DNA of 64,000 nucleotides from Sinomicrobium weinanense (GCF_018863395.1 NZ_JAHKRR010000001.1:124001-188000); one strand, 5' to 3'; shown: positions 8,002-16,965, counted from the stretch's first letter. The notes: generated from the letters alone by a model not told the origin. A program made the numbers and translations.

Positions 8002-9611
8002 TTGTTCAAAGGCATTTTGTCCTTCTTGTGGTAAAGGGCTCCGATGGCCTCGAGGAGCTCCATGTCAGGACGGTATTCGAGGGCAGTAATGTGGTTCTGG
8101 AGCAAAAAGGCCTTGGCGTAGTCTTTTTGCAGGAAATAGCGGTTGGCCAGTACATCAGTGAGAAAACCGGGTACACCCGGAGGGTAGGAGTAGCCTGCTG
8201 CAGCGATGGAGTCTATATTAAAGATGCTGCCGTAATCCTTTACCAGCAATTCTTCAAAATCGGGGGTGATCTCCGGTTGTTCGGAGATGTCGATCAGCAT
8301 GGCCAGCCTGTCTTTTTGACGGGTAATCCGGGAATCCCCGGATTCCATTTTCCCGAGATAGTCCCTGGCCGTTTTATAATCGCCCTGGATATAGTATAAC
8401 CAGGCGGTGGTCAGTTGCCAGAATCCCTGCTCCTTTACGGCATTATTATTTGCCTGCCGCAGCGCGGCATTTAGGGACTGCTGAAGGAAAGATCCCGATT
8501 CCCGGTTCAGGTCGAGGGGAATACGCCGGTCATTCAGTTCTTTCATGCAATCCTGGTTGTTGTAAGGGCAGGAATAGTGGATAGGAAAATAATCTCTTTC
8601 CAGCTGGTTGACAGCCCGGGCCATAAGCACCTTGGCCTGTGGGGCATTGGGATCGTTCTGTATGATCTTGTTGAACGAAGATAGCGGATTGTTGAAATCC
8701 CGATAACCGAGAAGCATGTACAGGTCATTCTTCTCCGCAGTGGTCTCCGCCCCGGCCAGCAATTTTTCAAAATCCAGGTCCTGCGTTACCCTCATGGAAG
8801 TGTATGCCCGCGCTTTGCGGTTTTTGGTATGCGTAAAGAAGCGGAAAAAATCGTAATGCGCCTGCATGTAATGGCCCAAGGCCCGTTCAGCACCGCCTTT
8901 CTGATCCAGGGCATAATAATACATAATGGGTTTATGGGCCAGGCTTTCTACATAGGAGTTGAAGTAGTTTATTGCTTCGCTGTGTTTTAAGTTGTAGTGG
9001 GCAAAACGGACCAATTGGTAACCGTAACGCAGTTTCAGATCCTTGTCCGTTTCGGCCTGCCAGCTTCTTTCCAGTACGTTGATCACCTTGTCGTAATCGA
9101 GTTCTTCTACCGTATGCTCCGGGGTATTTCTCCAATAATTGCTGCGGCCTCCCTTTACGGTCATATAGGGTTCGAGGTATTTGGCATAAGCGAGATAGAG
9201 CAGGGCCTGTTTGTGTTTTTTTATAAAATGCGCATCGATAAAATCCAGTTTTTTGTCTGAAACAGCTTTTCCCCCGGCCAGGGCTCTGAGCTCATCCCGG
9301 TCTGAACGGAATACCAGGTAACGAGCCTGTTCATAGGTGATACTCAAGTATTTTTGCCAGTCTTCGATATTTTCATTTTTTTCAGTATTCTCCTCTTTGT
9401 TCGTAGTATAGTACCTGTTGTTATAGGTAAGTAAAAAGGCTTTGTAACGGGGTTCTTCAATATTTTCCTGGGCAAAGAGGTTATAGTATTGATAATCTGC
9501 CTCGAAGCCGCCTGCACAGAAAGAAACAGGATGTTCTTTTCGGGGGCCGTCTGGAGTGGCAAAACCGGAATAATTCAATAAAAGGATGACGAACAATAAA
9601 AAGTATTTCAT
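7923..9611 (-). CDS. TPR-like secreted protein, N-terminal part before a frameshift
   Basis: Large exported protein of unknown function. From ATG 9611 there is a Sec signal peptide (MKYFLLFVILLLNYSGFA) and then over 500 residues of alpha-helical repeat-like sequence rich in Tyr/Leu/Ala (for example DKDLKLRYGYQLVRFAHYNL and GDYKTARDYLGKM), resembling divergent tetratricopeptide repeats. The last about 27 residues, after HKKDK, read in the wrong frame and end at 7923. The natural product would run on to 7111, giving about 830 residues. It follows the lipoprotein/DUF3999/DUF2339 genes on the same strand, separated by a 163-bp palindrome. An in-frame Met eight codons upstream (9635) gives a poorer signal peptide. 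Confidence 0.78.
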   Translation of the reverse strand: MKYFLLFVILLLNYSGFATPDGPRKEHPVSFCAGGFEADYQYYNLFAQENIEEPRYKAFLLTYNNRYYTTNKEENTEKNENIEDWQKYLSITYEQARYLVFRSDRDELRALAGGKAVSDKKLDFIDAHFIKKHKQALLYLAYAKYLEPYMTVKGGRSNYWRNTPEHTVEELDYDKVINVLERSWQAETDKDLKLRYGYQLVRFAHYNLKHSEAINYFNSYVESLAHKPIMYYYALDQKGGAERALGHYMQAHYDFFRFFTHTKNRKARAYTSMRVTQDLDFEKLLAGAETTAEKNDLYMLLGYRDFNNPLSSFNKIIQNDPNAPQAKVLMARAVNQLERDYFPIHYSCPYNNQDCMKELNDRRIPLDLNRESGSFLQQSLNAALRQANNNAVKEQGFWQLTTAWLYYIQGDYKTARDYLGKMESGDSRITRQKDRLAMLIDISEQPEITPDFEELLVKDYGSIFNIDSIAAAGYSYPPGVPGFLTDVLANRYFLQKDYAKAFLLQNHITALEYRPDMELLEAIGALYHKKDKMPLNKCSSATFPRGNTATRKNSISPEPASM

Positions 9612-9745
9612 GTTTTCCGGGTCTTTTAGAAACAACTGAGGTTGTATGGTCTTATTCCTGTGGATTCTTACTCTGGAATTCAGATACTAAAAATAATGCT
9701 TTATCGGCAAATGCCATATAGCAGGATTCCAGTATTTTTTGCCTT

Positions 9746-9908
9746 AGAGCATGTTTAAAAAGAATTCAATTGGCTAAAAAATGCCCTTTTTGCCCCATAT
9801 TTTGTCTTTTTCTCGCCCCATAGCTACGGCTATGCAGCTCAAAAAACCCTCCATATGGAACAAAAATCATCATTTTTCGCTACAATCAATCCTTTTTAAA
9901 CATGCTCT
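9746..9908. repeat. 163-bp imperfect palindrome (MITE-like) ending at a stop codon
   Basis: A perfect 17-bp terminal inverted repeat (AGAGCATGTTTAAAAAG at 9746-9762 and its complement at 9892-9908) encloses sequence that continues to match itself imperfectly up to a central perfect palindrome CATAGCTACGGCTATG at 9819-9834. The geometric centre of the ends and the core coincide at about 9827. The right end overlaps the stop codon (9908-9910) of the neighbouring minus-strand lipoprotein gene. No transposase is present. It fits a non-autonomous mobile element or a structured intergenic RNA; the 296-bp gene-free stretch 9612-9907 holds little else. Confidence 0.75.
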
Positions 9909-10897
9909 TATTTAAGGTCGTTATAAGTGAACCTCTCAAGAAACAGGCTGTCCAGGTGATAGTAAACCCATTCGTGAGGCCGGCTGATCTTACGGTCAAG
10001 GTAATCCCTGGCACTTTGCAGGAGTTCAGGGGTGATGGCCTCCGTTCTTACCACAAAACCCCGGTTGAGGTAGATGCCGTGTAAGAAGGTGTCTTCCCGG
10101 ACCAGGTAGGTGTGTTCTCCTGTTTTTGTATAGACACTTGCCTGCAATTCGTTTTCGGTGACCCCGTTGATGAGTTTGGTCTTCCCGAGATGGTTGGTGA
10201 CTACGGCCCAGGAATAGAGAGGCAGGGCCACATCGAGATCCAGCGGGTATTCCCGGATGTTTTCCAGGTAGTCTTTGAGCAGCGGGAGGTCCAGAATGGA
10301 GTTTTTACCGTCATTGTCCTGGGGATTGGAAGTAGCATAGGCCATGAGATACACCTTTTCCACCGGGGGAATTCCCGTCTGCTTCCTGTATTTTACCTGG
10401 TGCAACCTGAGGGTACAGCTAACCCTTTTTCCCGAAATGTTTTTCAGGAATTTCAGAAAATGAAAAAAACGGTCACTTGTCGTAGAAGTCCAGTCACAGT
10501 CTATTTGTATTTCACCAGGGTGGCCCAGACGGTTTTCCCGTACGATCTTCCGGATCAGGGAGTAGACGTCTTCGGCGAGCTTTTCAATGTCCCTGGCAGA
10601 AGTGCCGGAGATGGTGCGGTTAGTGATAAAGACCACCGGGATGTAACCGGCGTTCAGGGCATTTGCATCAAAAGAACGGATTATAGCCTGAGGTTGTGGT
10701 CTGCCGTTTTCAAGGTCAACATCGAACAGGCGGAGATACAACTTTTCCGAACCGAGTTCTTCAAAAAAACGCTTTTCGGTGTTTCCGATATGAGGGGTGC
10801 TCTTCCAGTGGTAAAACTGTACGGGGTGTCTTCTCTGCTCTTTGCAGGCAAGGCACAGGAAAATCAGGGGTAATAATACAAGTCTTATTTTTAACAT
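9908..10897 (-). CDS. Lipoprotein, possibly TIM-barrel (DUF3142/GH18-like)
   Basis: A 329-residue lipoprotein with signal peptide and lipobox CLAC (Cys18). The mature part shows alternating strands and helices with HWK near the start, YLRLFDVD, IPVVFITN, EIQIDCDWT, VEKVYLMAYA and LDVALPLYSWA. IQIDCDW and LMAY recall the catalytic-strand layout of GH18-like barrels and the DUF3142 family, but no complete DxxDxDxE signature is present, so enzymatic activity is unproven. It starts 22 bp after the DUF3999-like gene in the same minus-strand operon. Its stop codon is overlapped by a long palindrome. Confidence 0.7.
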   Translation of the reverse strand: MLKIRLVLLPLIFLCLACKEQRRHPVQFYHWKSTPHIGNTEKRFFEELGSEKLYLRLFDVDLENGRPQPQAIIRSFDANALNAGYIPVVFITNRTISGTSARDIEKLAEDVYSLIRKIVRENRLGHPGEIQIDCDWTSTTSDRFFHFLKFLKNISGKRVSCTLRLHQVKYRKQTGIPPVEKVYLMAYATSNPQDNDGKNSILDLPLLKDYLENIREYPLDLDVALPLYSWAVVTNHLGKTKLINGVTENELQASVYTKTGEHTYLVREDTFLHGIYLNRGFVVRTEAITPELLQSARDYLDRKISRPHEWVYYHLDSLFLERFTYNDLK

Positions 10898-10919
10898 TTT
10901 CGGAATATTGTTGAAGATA

Positions 10920-12146
10920 TTACTTTTTCATATCGTTGAGCAATTTCCAGGAAAAATAGGAAATGAAGACAGCAGCAGTTAAAATACAAAACCACAGGAA
11001 TGCCTGGGTTTTCCAGAACGGGATGTCTGTTTCGGCTGTTTCTTCGGGAGTGATTTTTTTAAAATGGTTGACCTCGATCTGCGGAAGTTCATCCCTGAAC
11101 AGCGACTTGAAATGACCTATATCGTAGTTCGGAGATGGAAGAGAAGGATCTACTGTGATCCGGTATTTTTTGCCGGTCTGAAACTCTGCTACAAGATATG
11201 CAGGATGTTGATAAAAACTGATGCTGATATTTTTTAAAGGCAGATTGTCTCCGTTCTCAATCTCGATCGTAAACTCTTTTTCAAAAATATGTAGTCCGTC
11301 AAAGCGGTTTTCTTTTTGTGAATCCAGTTCTATTGTCCTCAGGGTAGCGATGTAGGTTTCCGTTCTTTTTTTGATATTCCTGTTTCTTTTTACCCGGAAA
11401 TGAGCCTTGCGCAGGAACAGTCCGGGGCCCTCTGTATCAAACTTAATGGCGTCGATCTGTTGCGGTTGGGCAAAACTGATGTGTATGATCGTCTTTTTGT
11501 TGTCCTTGTCGGTCAGGGTTTCCACATGGGCTCCCCGGATCTCGATAAGGTCTGTTATCTTAACTTTACCGGGAGCTTCATAGACACCTGCTTCCCGTAC
11601 ATTGACAGGCAGGTTTTTTTCATCATCAAAATCCCAACGGAGATACCTGTAGTTGTTCAGCGGAAAAGAAAAGGTCTTTTCTGTGGTGGTTTTGCCGGGT
11701 TCACTCAGACGGTCGAGGTAATCCCGGTTGACCAGGCCAAACCAACGTTCCCGGTCATCACTTCCGCTGATGCTGTAGACCTTGGAAACTTTTGTAGTAG
11801 CGATCTTCAGGGTCATCCGGTCTAACATTCTCTCTTCCCGGTTTTCCACAATTACGGAAGACCGTTCTCCGTCAACCCCTGTCTTCGAAATGATCGGAAA
11901 TGTTATAAAGCGGGAATCTCCGCCCTGCCCCGTATCGGTATAAGGCCAGTACGGGATCTCGTTTTGTTCCCCGTCCAGGATACGGATGGTATGCATATCT
12001 GAAAGGCTTGCCGAACGGATCTCCGGAGAAAGTACTACGGCATAGATACCGTCTTCGTTCACTGTGGCGACAGTTCCACTGTATTCCTGGGCGTTAAAGG
12101 CTTGGATACAGAAAAGAAAAACGATAACATTAAGACTTCTCTTCAT
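10920..12146 (-). CDS. DUF3999-like membrane-anchored exported protein
   Basis: From ATG 12146 the protein (408 residues) has a signal peptide (MKRSLNVIVFLFCIQAFNAQ), a long beta-rich extracytoplasmic region, and a C-terminal transmembrane helix (FLWFCILTAAVFISYFSW) followed by a short basic tail. This architecture and its overlap with a DUF2339-type gene match the DUF3999/DUF2339 pair seen in many Gram-negative bacteria; the biochemical role is unknown. The start overlaps the end of the DUF2339-like gene by 17 bases, indicating translational coupling. A Met 20 codons upstream would bury the signal peptide and is less likely. Confidence 0.75.
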   Translation of the reverse strand: MKRSLNVIVFLFCIQAFNAQEYSGTVATVNEDGIYAVVLSPEIRSASLSDMHTIRILDGEQNEIPYWPYTDTGQGGDSRFITFPIISKTGVDGERSSVIVENREERMLDRMTLKIATTKVSKVYSISGSDDRERWFGLVNRDYLDRLSEPGKTTTEKTFSFPLNNYRYLRWDFDDEKNLPVNVREAGVYEAPGKVKITDLIEIRGAHVETLTDKDNKKTIIHISFAQPQQIDAIKFDTEGPGLFLRKAHFRVKRNRNIKKRTETYIATLRTIELDSQKENRFDGLHIFEKEFTIEIENGDNLPLKNISISFYQHPAYLVAEFQTGKKYRITVDPSLPSPNYDIGHFKSLFRDELPQIEVNHFKKITPEETAETDIPFWKTQAFLWFCILTAAVFISYFSWKLLNDMKK

Positions 12147-14550
12147 CGGATTGTGGTTTGGTGGCTGGGTCGTCAATGACCAGTTTTTTAATTTTTTGAT
12201 AGACAAAGGAAATGACCAGGATCAGTATGCCCAACAATATAAAAGCAATTATTTTCCCGGTTTCGGATACATTTTTTATGTCGTATATGAACAATTTCAA
12301 AACCGTGATCCCGAGGAGCGACAGGGCAATGATACGCAGTAGTTTCCATTGGCGTTTTATCCCCGTAATGAGGAAGACGAATGATAATATACCCCATAAA
12401 ATGGGATAGCCTATTTTAACGATCTGGATCTTTGCGTCCTGCAGGCCTTGAGGTGTATTGATCCCGGGGGTTAAGTACAGGCTGTGGATCATTACCTCAT
12501 AACTCAGGATAAATACAATGCAAAAAGCAAGCAGCCACAGCACCAACGGTTCCCTGAAAAAAGGAATGACCGGGTCGTGTATGGTGCGTGTTATCAATGT
12601 TTTTATAAAGTAGGCGAGACAAAGCAATATGCCATAATGCAGGTAAAAAGCAATATGTTCGCTGTGTTCCATAGTCAGGTTGGCCAGGAATTCGGCAGTG
12701 GGCAAATGGGAAAACAACAGAACATACAGCAGTATATTCAGCGCAGCAAGGCTCAGGGTGAGCTTTTTCAGCATGGTGTGTTGCGATCTCAGGTTGAAGA
12801 ACAGTAGCAGCGCACTGCATATATAATGATAAAGGACTGAGCATGAAAGCGCAGCATCATCGGTATACAGGAACTGGTGCGCCTGGTAAATGGTTTCGAG
12901 CATTCCGGTAATATAAGCCACTACAACGGCAAGGATTGCTGCAAATGTGCTGTAAGCACGGGGATCAAAGGTGATAACTCCTATTTTTTCAGGGTTGTTC
13001 TCTTTTCTAAGAAGGAAATAGACACCCGCATAAGACAGGGCCGAGATAAGCCCGGTAATAAAGGCACGGTTAAGGATCACTGAAAGTTCTGCTTTTCCGG
13101 CTACATAATAATCCACCCAATCCATAAGCAGACTGATGAACATTAGCCCTTGTACTATGATGGCCCCGGCCTTAAAGGTGCTGATCCCCGACTTTTGGGA
13201 CAGCCAGAACAGCAATACCACTTCGGCAGCCCAGAACATGGTAATGTAATTCCCTTCGAACTGGATGGGAACAGTAAGGGTAACAAAGGTCAGGGTGAGG
13301 CCCAGAAAGAGATAAACTGCATTCCTGTCCAGCCCGAACTTTTTGTAGAGTACTGCAGTATAGGCCAGGTTAAACAGGGCCAGTGAAATGGTAAATACAC
13401 CCTGCATATTTTCGTTCCAGTGGCTCAGGATCGTCAGGCCGGCAGAGAAATAGAATAAATTGTTGCCGAGTAATACTATATAATCTGCAACAGACAGGGC
13501 TCCTTTTTTCCTGAGGTTATGTATAATGGCAATAATACTGAACATTACATAAAAGATCGTGGCAAAAATAAAAGCACCGCTGTAAGGTAAGCTGTTGTTA
13601 AATAACTCGTTAGTCATCCAGCTGCCATAAAGGATCACGGTAAACAGAAAGGAAAGTATGGTTACCAGGTTCCATTTCTTAAAATAAGCTATGGCAAGTA
13701 TCCCGAAATTGAGGATGGTAATATAGGTAAACAGGGTGATATAATTCCCTTCCCCGGTACTGACCATAAAAGGGACCGAAAATCCACCGATCAGGGCCAG
13801 TACTGCCAACTCCATCCGGTTATAGGAAACGGAGACCAGTGAGTTGAAAGCGGTGATAACCACCATGATCGAAAAGGCCACGGCCTGGCTGAACAACTGA
13901 TATTCGTGGTAGGCAATGGCAATGGTGAAGTAAAATATGCTTATGGCCCCTGCTACCAGTACAGAACTGAAGGCCTTAAAACGCTTCCGGAGCCTGTGGG
14001 CAAAGAACATAACGATAGCACCGGCCAGGATGCCAATACCTACCCGGGCCGTTTCGTTGATCCAGTTTTTGTCAATGGCATATTTCACGAAAAAGACAAT
14101 GCCGAGCACCAGGATAAGGATACCGATCTTGTTGATGAGGTTTTCCCCGATAAACTTTTCCATATCGGGATTTTTTTCCTTGAATTTTTCCCACTGTGAT
14201 TTACGTGGGAGAGAAGGTTCCGCTTTTGGTTTTGTAGCGCTGAAAGAAACAGGTTCCACAGGCCGGTTTTTTTTCTCCCCGGGAATCGTTCCGGTAATGG
14301 GAACAGGCTTTTCCGGAATGGGTTCGGGGTCGTTTTTTTTCGCTTCTTCGACTGGCTTTTGAAGGTCTTTGGATGCGGATGGTATGGATTCCTGTACGGT
14401 ACTGGTAGTGGCAGTTTTCTGCTTTTGTAAGGTTTCCAGTTTTTCCGAAAGGTCCTGTAATTCCTGTTCGGTCTTCTTAAACCCGGAACTGATCCGGTTG
14501 AGTAGAACGATCAGGAAGACCAGTATAATGATCAACAAGAAATAAGTCAT
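12130..14550 (-). CDS. DUF2339-like polytopic membrane protein
   Basis: An 806-residue inner-membrane protein. An N-terminal helix (residues 2-18) is followed by a coiled-coil stretch (about 24-45), a Pro/Glu/Lys-rich linker (about 50-110), then from KFIGENLINKIGILILVLG onward about twenty or more hydrophobic helices to the end. The segment IGxLVFFVKYAIDKNWI and the helix-only architecture are typical of DUF2339, a family with no known activity. It is first in a minus-strand operon with the DUF3999-like protein, a lipoprotein and probably the TPR protein. A TATATTTG promoter element lies 24 bp upstream of the start. Confidence 0.85.
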   Translation of the reverse strand: MTYFLLIIILVFLIVLLNRISSGFKKTEQELQDLSEKLETLQKQKTATTSTVQESIPSASKDLQKPVEEAKKNDPEPIPEKPVPITGTIPGEKKNRPVEPVSFSATKPKAEPSLPRKSQWEKFKEKNPDMEKFIGENLINKIGILILVLGIVFFVKYAIDKNWINETARVGIGILAGAIVMFFAHRLRKRFKAFSSVLVAGAISIFYFTIAIAYHEYQLFSQAVAFSIMVVITAFNSLVSVSYNRMELAVLALIGGFSVPFMVSTGEGNYITLFTYITILNFGILAIAYFKKWNLVTILSFLFTVILYGSWMTNELFNNSLPYSGAFIFATIFYVMFSIIAIIHNLRKKGALSVADYIVLLGNNLFYFSAGLTILSHWNENMQGVFTISLALFNLAYTAVLYKKFGLDRNAVYLFLGLTLTFVTLTVPIQFEGNYITMFWAAEVVLLFWLSQKSGISTFKAGAIIVQGLMFISLLMDWVDYYVAGKAELSVILNRAFITGLISALSYAGVYFLLRKENNPEKIGVITFDPRAYSTFAAILAVVVAYITGMLETIYQAHQFLYTDDAALSCSVLYHYICSALLLFFNLRSQHTMLKKLTLSLAALNILLYVLLFSHLPTAEFLANLTMEHSEHIAFYLHYGILLCLAYFIKTLITRTIHDPVIPFFREPLVLWLLAFCIVFILSYEVMIHSLYLTPGINTPQGLQDAKIQIVKIGYPILWGILSFVFLITGIKRQWKLLRIIALSLLGITVLKLFIYDIKNVSETGKIIAFILLGILILVISFVYQKIKKLVIDDPATKPQSDEEKS

Positions 14551-14573
14551 ATTTTACCTGGGTTGATGAATTT

Positions 14574-14581
14574 CAAATATA
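14574..14581 (-). promoter_or_regulatory. -7 element of the DUF2339 operon
   Basis: On the minus strand the sequence reads TATATTTG, a perfect TAnnTTTG box, placing the transcript start near 14567 and a leader of about 17 bases before the ATG at 14550. No good -33 TTG at normal spacing was found. Confidence 0.5.
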
Positions 14582-14683
14582 GCTAAAATTGAGTCGGGGA
14601 AATTGAAAACCAATGGGTTTACCATATAAATACTGGTTTTCCGGGATTTGTTTGTGATCGCTTGGTGGCCGGGAAAACCGTAT

Positions 14684-15238
14684 TTATATTTTTTCTCGTG
14701 AGCTTTTCAGGGAAAAGCGATATTGTAACGAAAGGACATGGCCGTTAATACCGGACAGGTTATTGTCCACAACCTGGAAATTATAGCCGTAAGTGAGCGT
14801 AAAGCGCCTTTCCCAGTCCAGGCCTATAAAGGGTTTGAGCCCTAAATTATAGGAATGGAAGTCTGTATAGGTGTTGATATCGCCTCCCACGATCAGTCCC
14901 ATAAAACCGTTCGTCCAGCCGCTGAGATGAAGGCCGCCGCGACGATCAAAGGGATTGTAATCGGCGCTCAGGCCAATGCCGTAATATCGATACCCGAACG
15001 CACAGCGACTGCCATTACCGGCCATATAAGCTGCTCCGAGTTCTATAAAGGTATGGTCCCATTGACGGATACCGGCAATGGCAGTCCATTCCTTAAAGCT
15101 GTGATCGCTACGAATTACAATAGAGTCGTCGGTGGGGGTTTTTATCGTGTTCTCCACCGGTACCTTTATCGTTGTTTGTGCCGTTATTACAGCACAGGTA
15201 GCGATCCAGAAACAGCATAAAAGCAGGAAGTGTTTCAA
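14684..15238 (-). CDS. Small predicted outer-membrane beta-barrel protein
   Basis: A 184-residue exported protein with a signal peptide (KHFLLLCCFWIATCAVITAQ) and a mature region of alternating aromatic/glycine strands (WTAIAGIRQW, CAFGYRYYGIGLSADYNPF, RRFTLTYGYNFQVV) ending in a strand LSLQYRFSLK, which suggests a small barrel. The only possible start in front of the signal peptide is TTG at 15238; the frame is closed by a stop just upstream and has no ATG. A TATATTTG promoter box lies about 37 bp upstream. The function is not recognised. Confidence 0.75.
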   Translation of the reverse strand: MKHFLLLCCFWIATCAVITAQTTIKVPVENTIKTPTDDSIVIRSDHSFKEWTAIAGIRQWDHTFIELGAAYMAGNGSRCAFGYRYYGIGLSADYNPFDRRGGLHLSGWTNGFMGLIVGGDINTYTDFHSYNLGLKPFIGLDWERRFTLTYGYNFQVVDNNLSGINGHVLSLQYRFSLKSSREKI

Positions 15239-15274
15239 AATAGGTGAAATTTATATGACGGATGTTCGGTATCA

Positions 15275-15282
15275 CAAATATA
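15275..15282 (-). promoter_or_regulatory. -7 element of the small barrel protein gene
   Basis: Minus-strand TATATTTG is a perfect TAnnTTTG box. It partly overlaps the T-run of the preceding terminator, forming a compact terminator-promoter junction. The predicted leader is about 30 bases, consistent with use of the TTG start at 15238. Confidence 0.5.
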
Positions 15283-15319
15283 AAAAAGCCCCTGCTTCCG
15301 GGAGTACCGGAAAACAGGG
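15282..15319 (-). terminator. Terminator of the serine hydrolase transcript
   Basis: On the minus strand CCCTG and TTCCGG pair with CCGGAA and CAGGG around a short loop, with small internal mismatches, followed by GC and six T residues. It lies 160 bp after the serine hydrolase stop at 15480 and would end the long sigma-FecR-SusCD-epimerase-hydrolase transcript. Confidence 0.65.
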
Positions 15320-15479
15320 ATTTGTAGGAATATTTTTCCGGATGTTTTTGCCTGGATATGCCCGGGTACATTAAGGCATACGATACCGCAAATAAGTTCC
15401 GCACGCATCCTGACCTGACCAGGGATGGCTGGTCTCCCGGACATTACGATAATTGGCGGTCAGGACAGAAAAGTTTTCC

Positions 15480-16853
15480 TTACGGGGAAATGCTGTCCTG
15501 TTTAATGTTCCGCAAGAGCATGGCGATGAGTTCTGTTTTTACCGTTTCCCCATTTTCCCGGTATTCCATTTCCAGTTTCCGGAGGTCTTTCGTGTCCCAG
15601 TCCGCATTCCGGTTCTTTTTTTGCCAGTCTGTGATATTTTCTGGGTTGAGCCTGCAAATTTCTTTTTGCAACAGGTCTGCTGCCCTGGTTTGGGGCAGTT
15701 TAAGGGGCTTCCCTTTGATATAATCGTCCACGGCCGCCCTTATTTCCTTGATGTAGGCACGTTCAAAGGTATTGTTGAGTATGACGACCAGGCTTTTGGT
15801 GTCTGTAAACCTTTTGATATAAGATAAATTAGCGGCCCAGCTCCCTGTGTGATATACAATTTTCCCGATACTGTCATCCTGTTGCACGTGCCATCCGAAA
15901 CCGTAATCTGAATCGTCATCCGTAGGCGGATAGGGCTGAAAGACGACTTTTTTGCTTTGAGCATTCAATAGTTCATCAGTATAGAGAATACTGTCCCATT
16001 TGATCAGATCGTTGACACTGGAGGACAACCTGCCTGGGCCCAGCCTGCCGCTGAGAAAGCGATAATAATATTTTCCCGGGAGGGTCTCGGGACGTACATA
16101 GGTGCAGGTAGCGGGGTCGATACGATATCCGGGGGCGTAGTCCTCTACTTCCCAGATACTGTCGCGCTCGTAAAAACCGCTATCGGCCATACCTGCCTTG
16201 TCAAAGATGTTTTCCCGGAGGAATGTGTTCAGGGGATTTCCACTTACCGCATGCACGATCTCCGCCAGGAGCACATAGCCCGAGTTGGAATAGTGGTATT
16301 TGACTCCCGGTTTGCTGATCAATGCGGGTCTTTTTTTCTTGAAATAGGAGAGAATATCCGAATTTCGGGCTATCCGGGTGGTATCCCAGTGCTTCCGGAA
16401 ATGATCTTCGTAATCCGGGAGCCCGGAGGTATGTGTCAGCAGATGTTTTACGGTGATCTCCGGGTATGGGAAATCATCGCCAAGGTAGGTCTGTACAGAA
16501 TGGTCTATATCCAGTTTGTTTTCCTGTTGAAGGAGCTGAACGGCGGCCGCTGTAAATTGTTTGGACACCGAAGCGATCTCCATGGCCGTGTGAGGGGTGA
16601 ACGGGCTACCTTTTTCCATATTGGCCGTCCCATAGCCCTTTTTAAAAATAAGGCTACCGTTTTTCTTTACCGCAACAGCCCCATTGAACATCTTTTTTTG
16701 ATAAAGGGTGGTGAAAAATTTATCGAGGATACTGTCATTTACAAAGACAGGCACTTCCTTTTGCCTTTTCTGTACGGAAGTGCAACCGGTAAACGTAAAG
16801 AACAGGGACGCTCCCGAAATAAGGATAATAAGATTATATAGTATTTTTTTCAT
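15480..16853 (-). CDS. Class C beta-lactamase-like serine hydrolase, lipoprotein
   Basis: A 457-residue lipoprotein with lipobox FTGC (Cys24) and the beta-lactamase/transpeptidase-like fold. The three active-site motifs are complete: SVSK at 95-98 (SxxK nucleophile and base), YSN at 188-190, and HTG at 335-337 replacing KTG. This group includes D-aminopeptidases, D,D-carboxypeptidases and esterases. The location is periplasmic or the outer-membrane inner face. It is the last gene of the operon with SusCD and a dipeptide epimerase, 87 bp after the epimerase stop. Cleavage of a D-amino-acid peptide bond would suit that context but is an inference; an esterase remains possible. Confidence 0.85.
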   Translation of the reverse strand: MKKILYNLIILISGASLFFTFTGCTSVQKRQKEVPVFVNDSILDKFFTTLYQKKMFNGAVAVKKNGSLIFKKGYGTANMEKGSPFTPHTAMEIASVSKQFTAAAVQLLQQENKLDIDHSVQTYLGDDFPYPEITVKHLLTHTSGLPDYEDHFRKHWDTTRIARNSDILSYFKKKRPALISKPGVKYHYSNSGYVLLAEIVHAVSGNPLNTFLRENIFDKAGMADSGFYERDSIWEVEDYAPGYRIDPATCTYVRPETLPGKYYYRFLSGRLGPGRLSSSVNDLIKWDSILYTDELLNAQSKKVVFQPYPPTDDDSDYGFGWHVQQDDSIGKIVYHTGSWAANLSYIKRFTDTKSLVVILNNTFERAYIKEIRAAVDDYIKGKPLKLPQTRAADLLQKEICRLNPENITDWQKKNRNADWDTKDLRKLEMEYRENGETVKTELIAMLLRNIKQDSISP

Positions 16854-16873
16854 ACACTTTAATTATGAAGGTT

Positions 16874-16965
16874 CAGACTTAGGATTTCAGGATATAAGAC
16901 GTAGGACGGACTTATTGTATGGATTTTACATCGTATTATCTTAAGTCTTACGTCCTATTGTCCTA
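16874..16965. repeat. Degenerate inverted repeat of GTAGGAC/GTAAGAC words
   Basis: The left part carries ATAAGACGTAGGACGGACTTA and the right part TTAAGTCTTACGTCCTATTG, near-complementary word strings that can pair. The right arm runs into the 3' end of the epimerase gene and encodes its last residues (GDRTIGRKT) and stop codon. The same words (AAGTC, TCTTA, CTACGTC) recur at 61415-61479. Confidence 0.5.
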
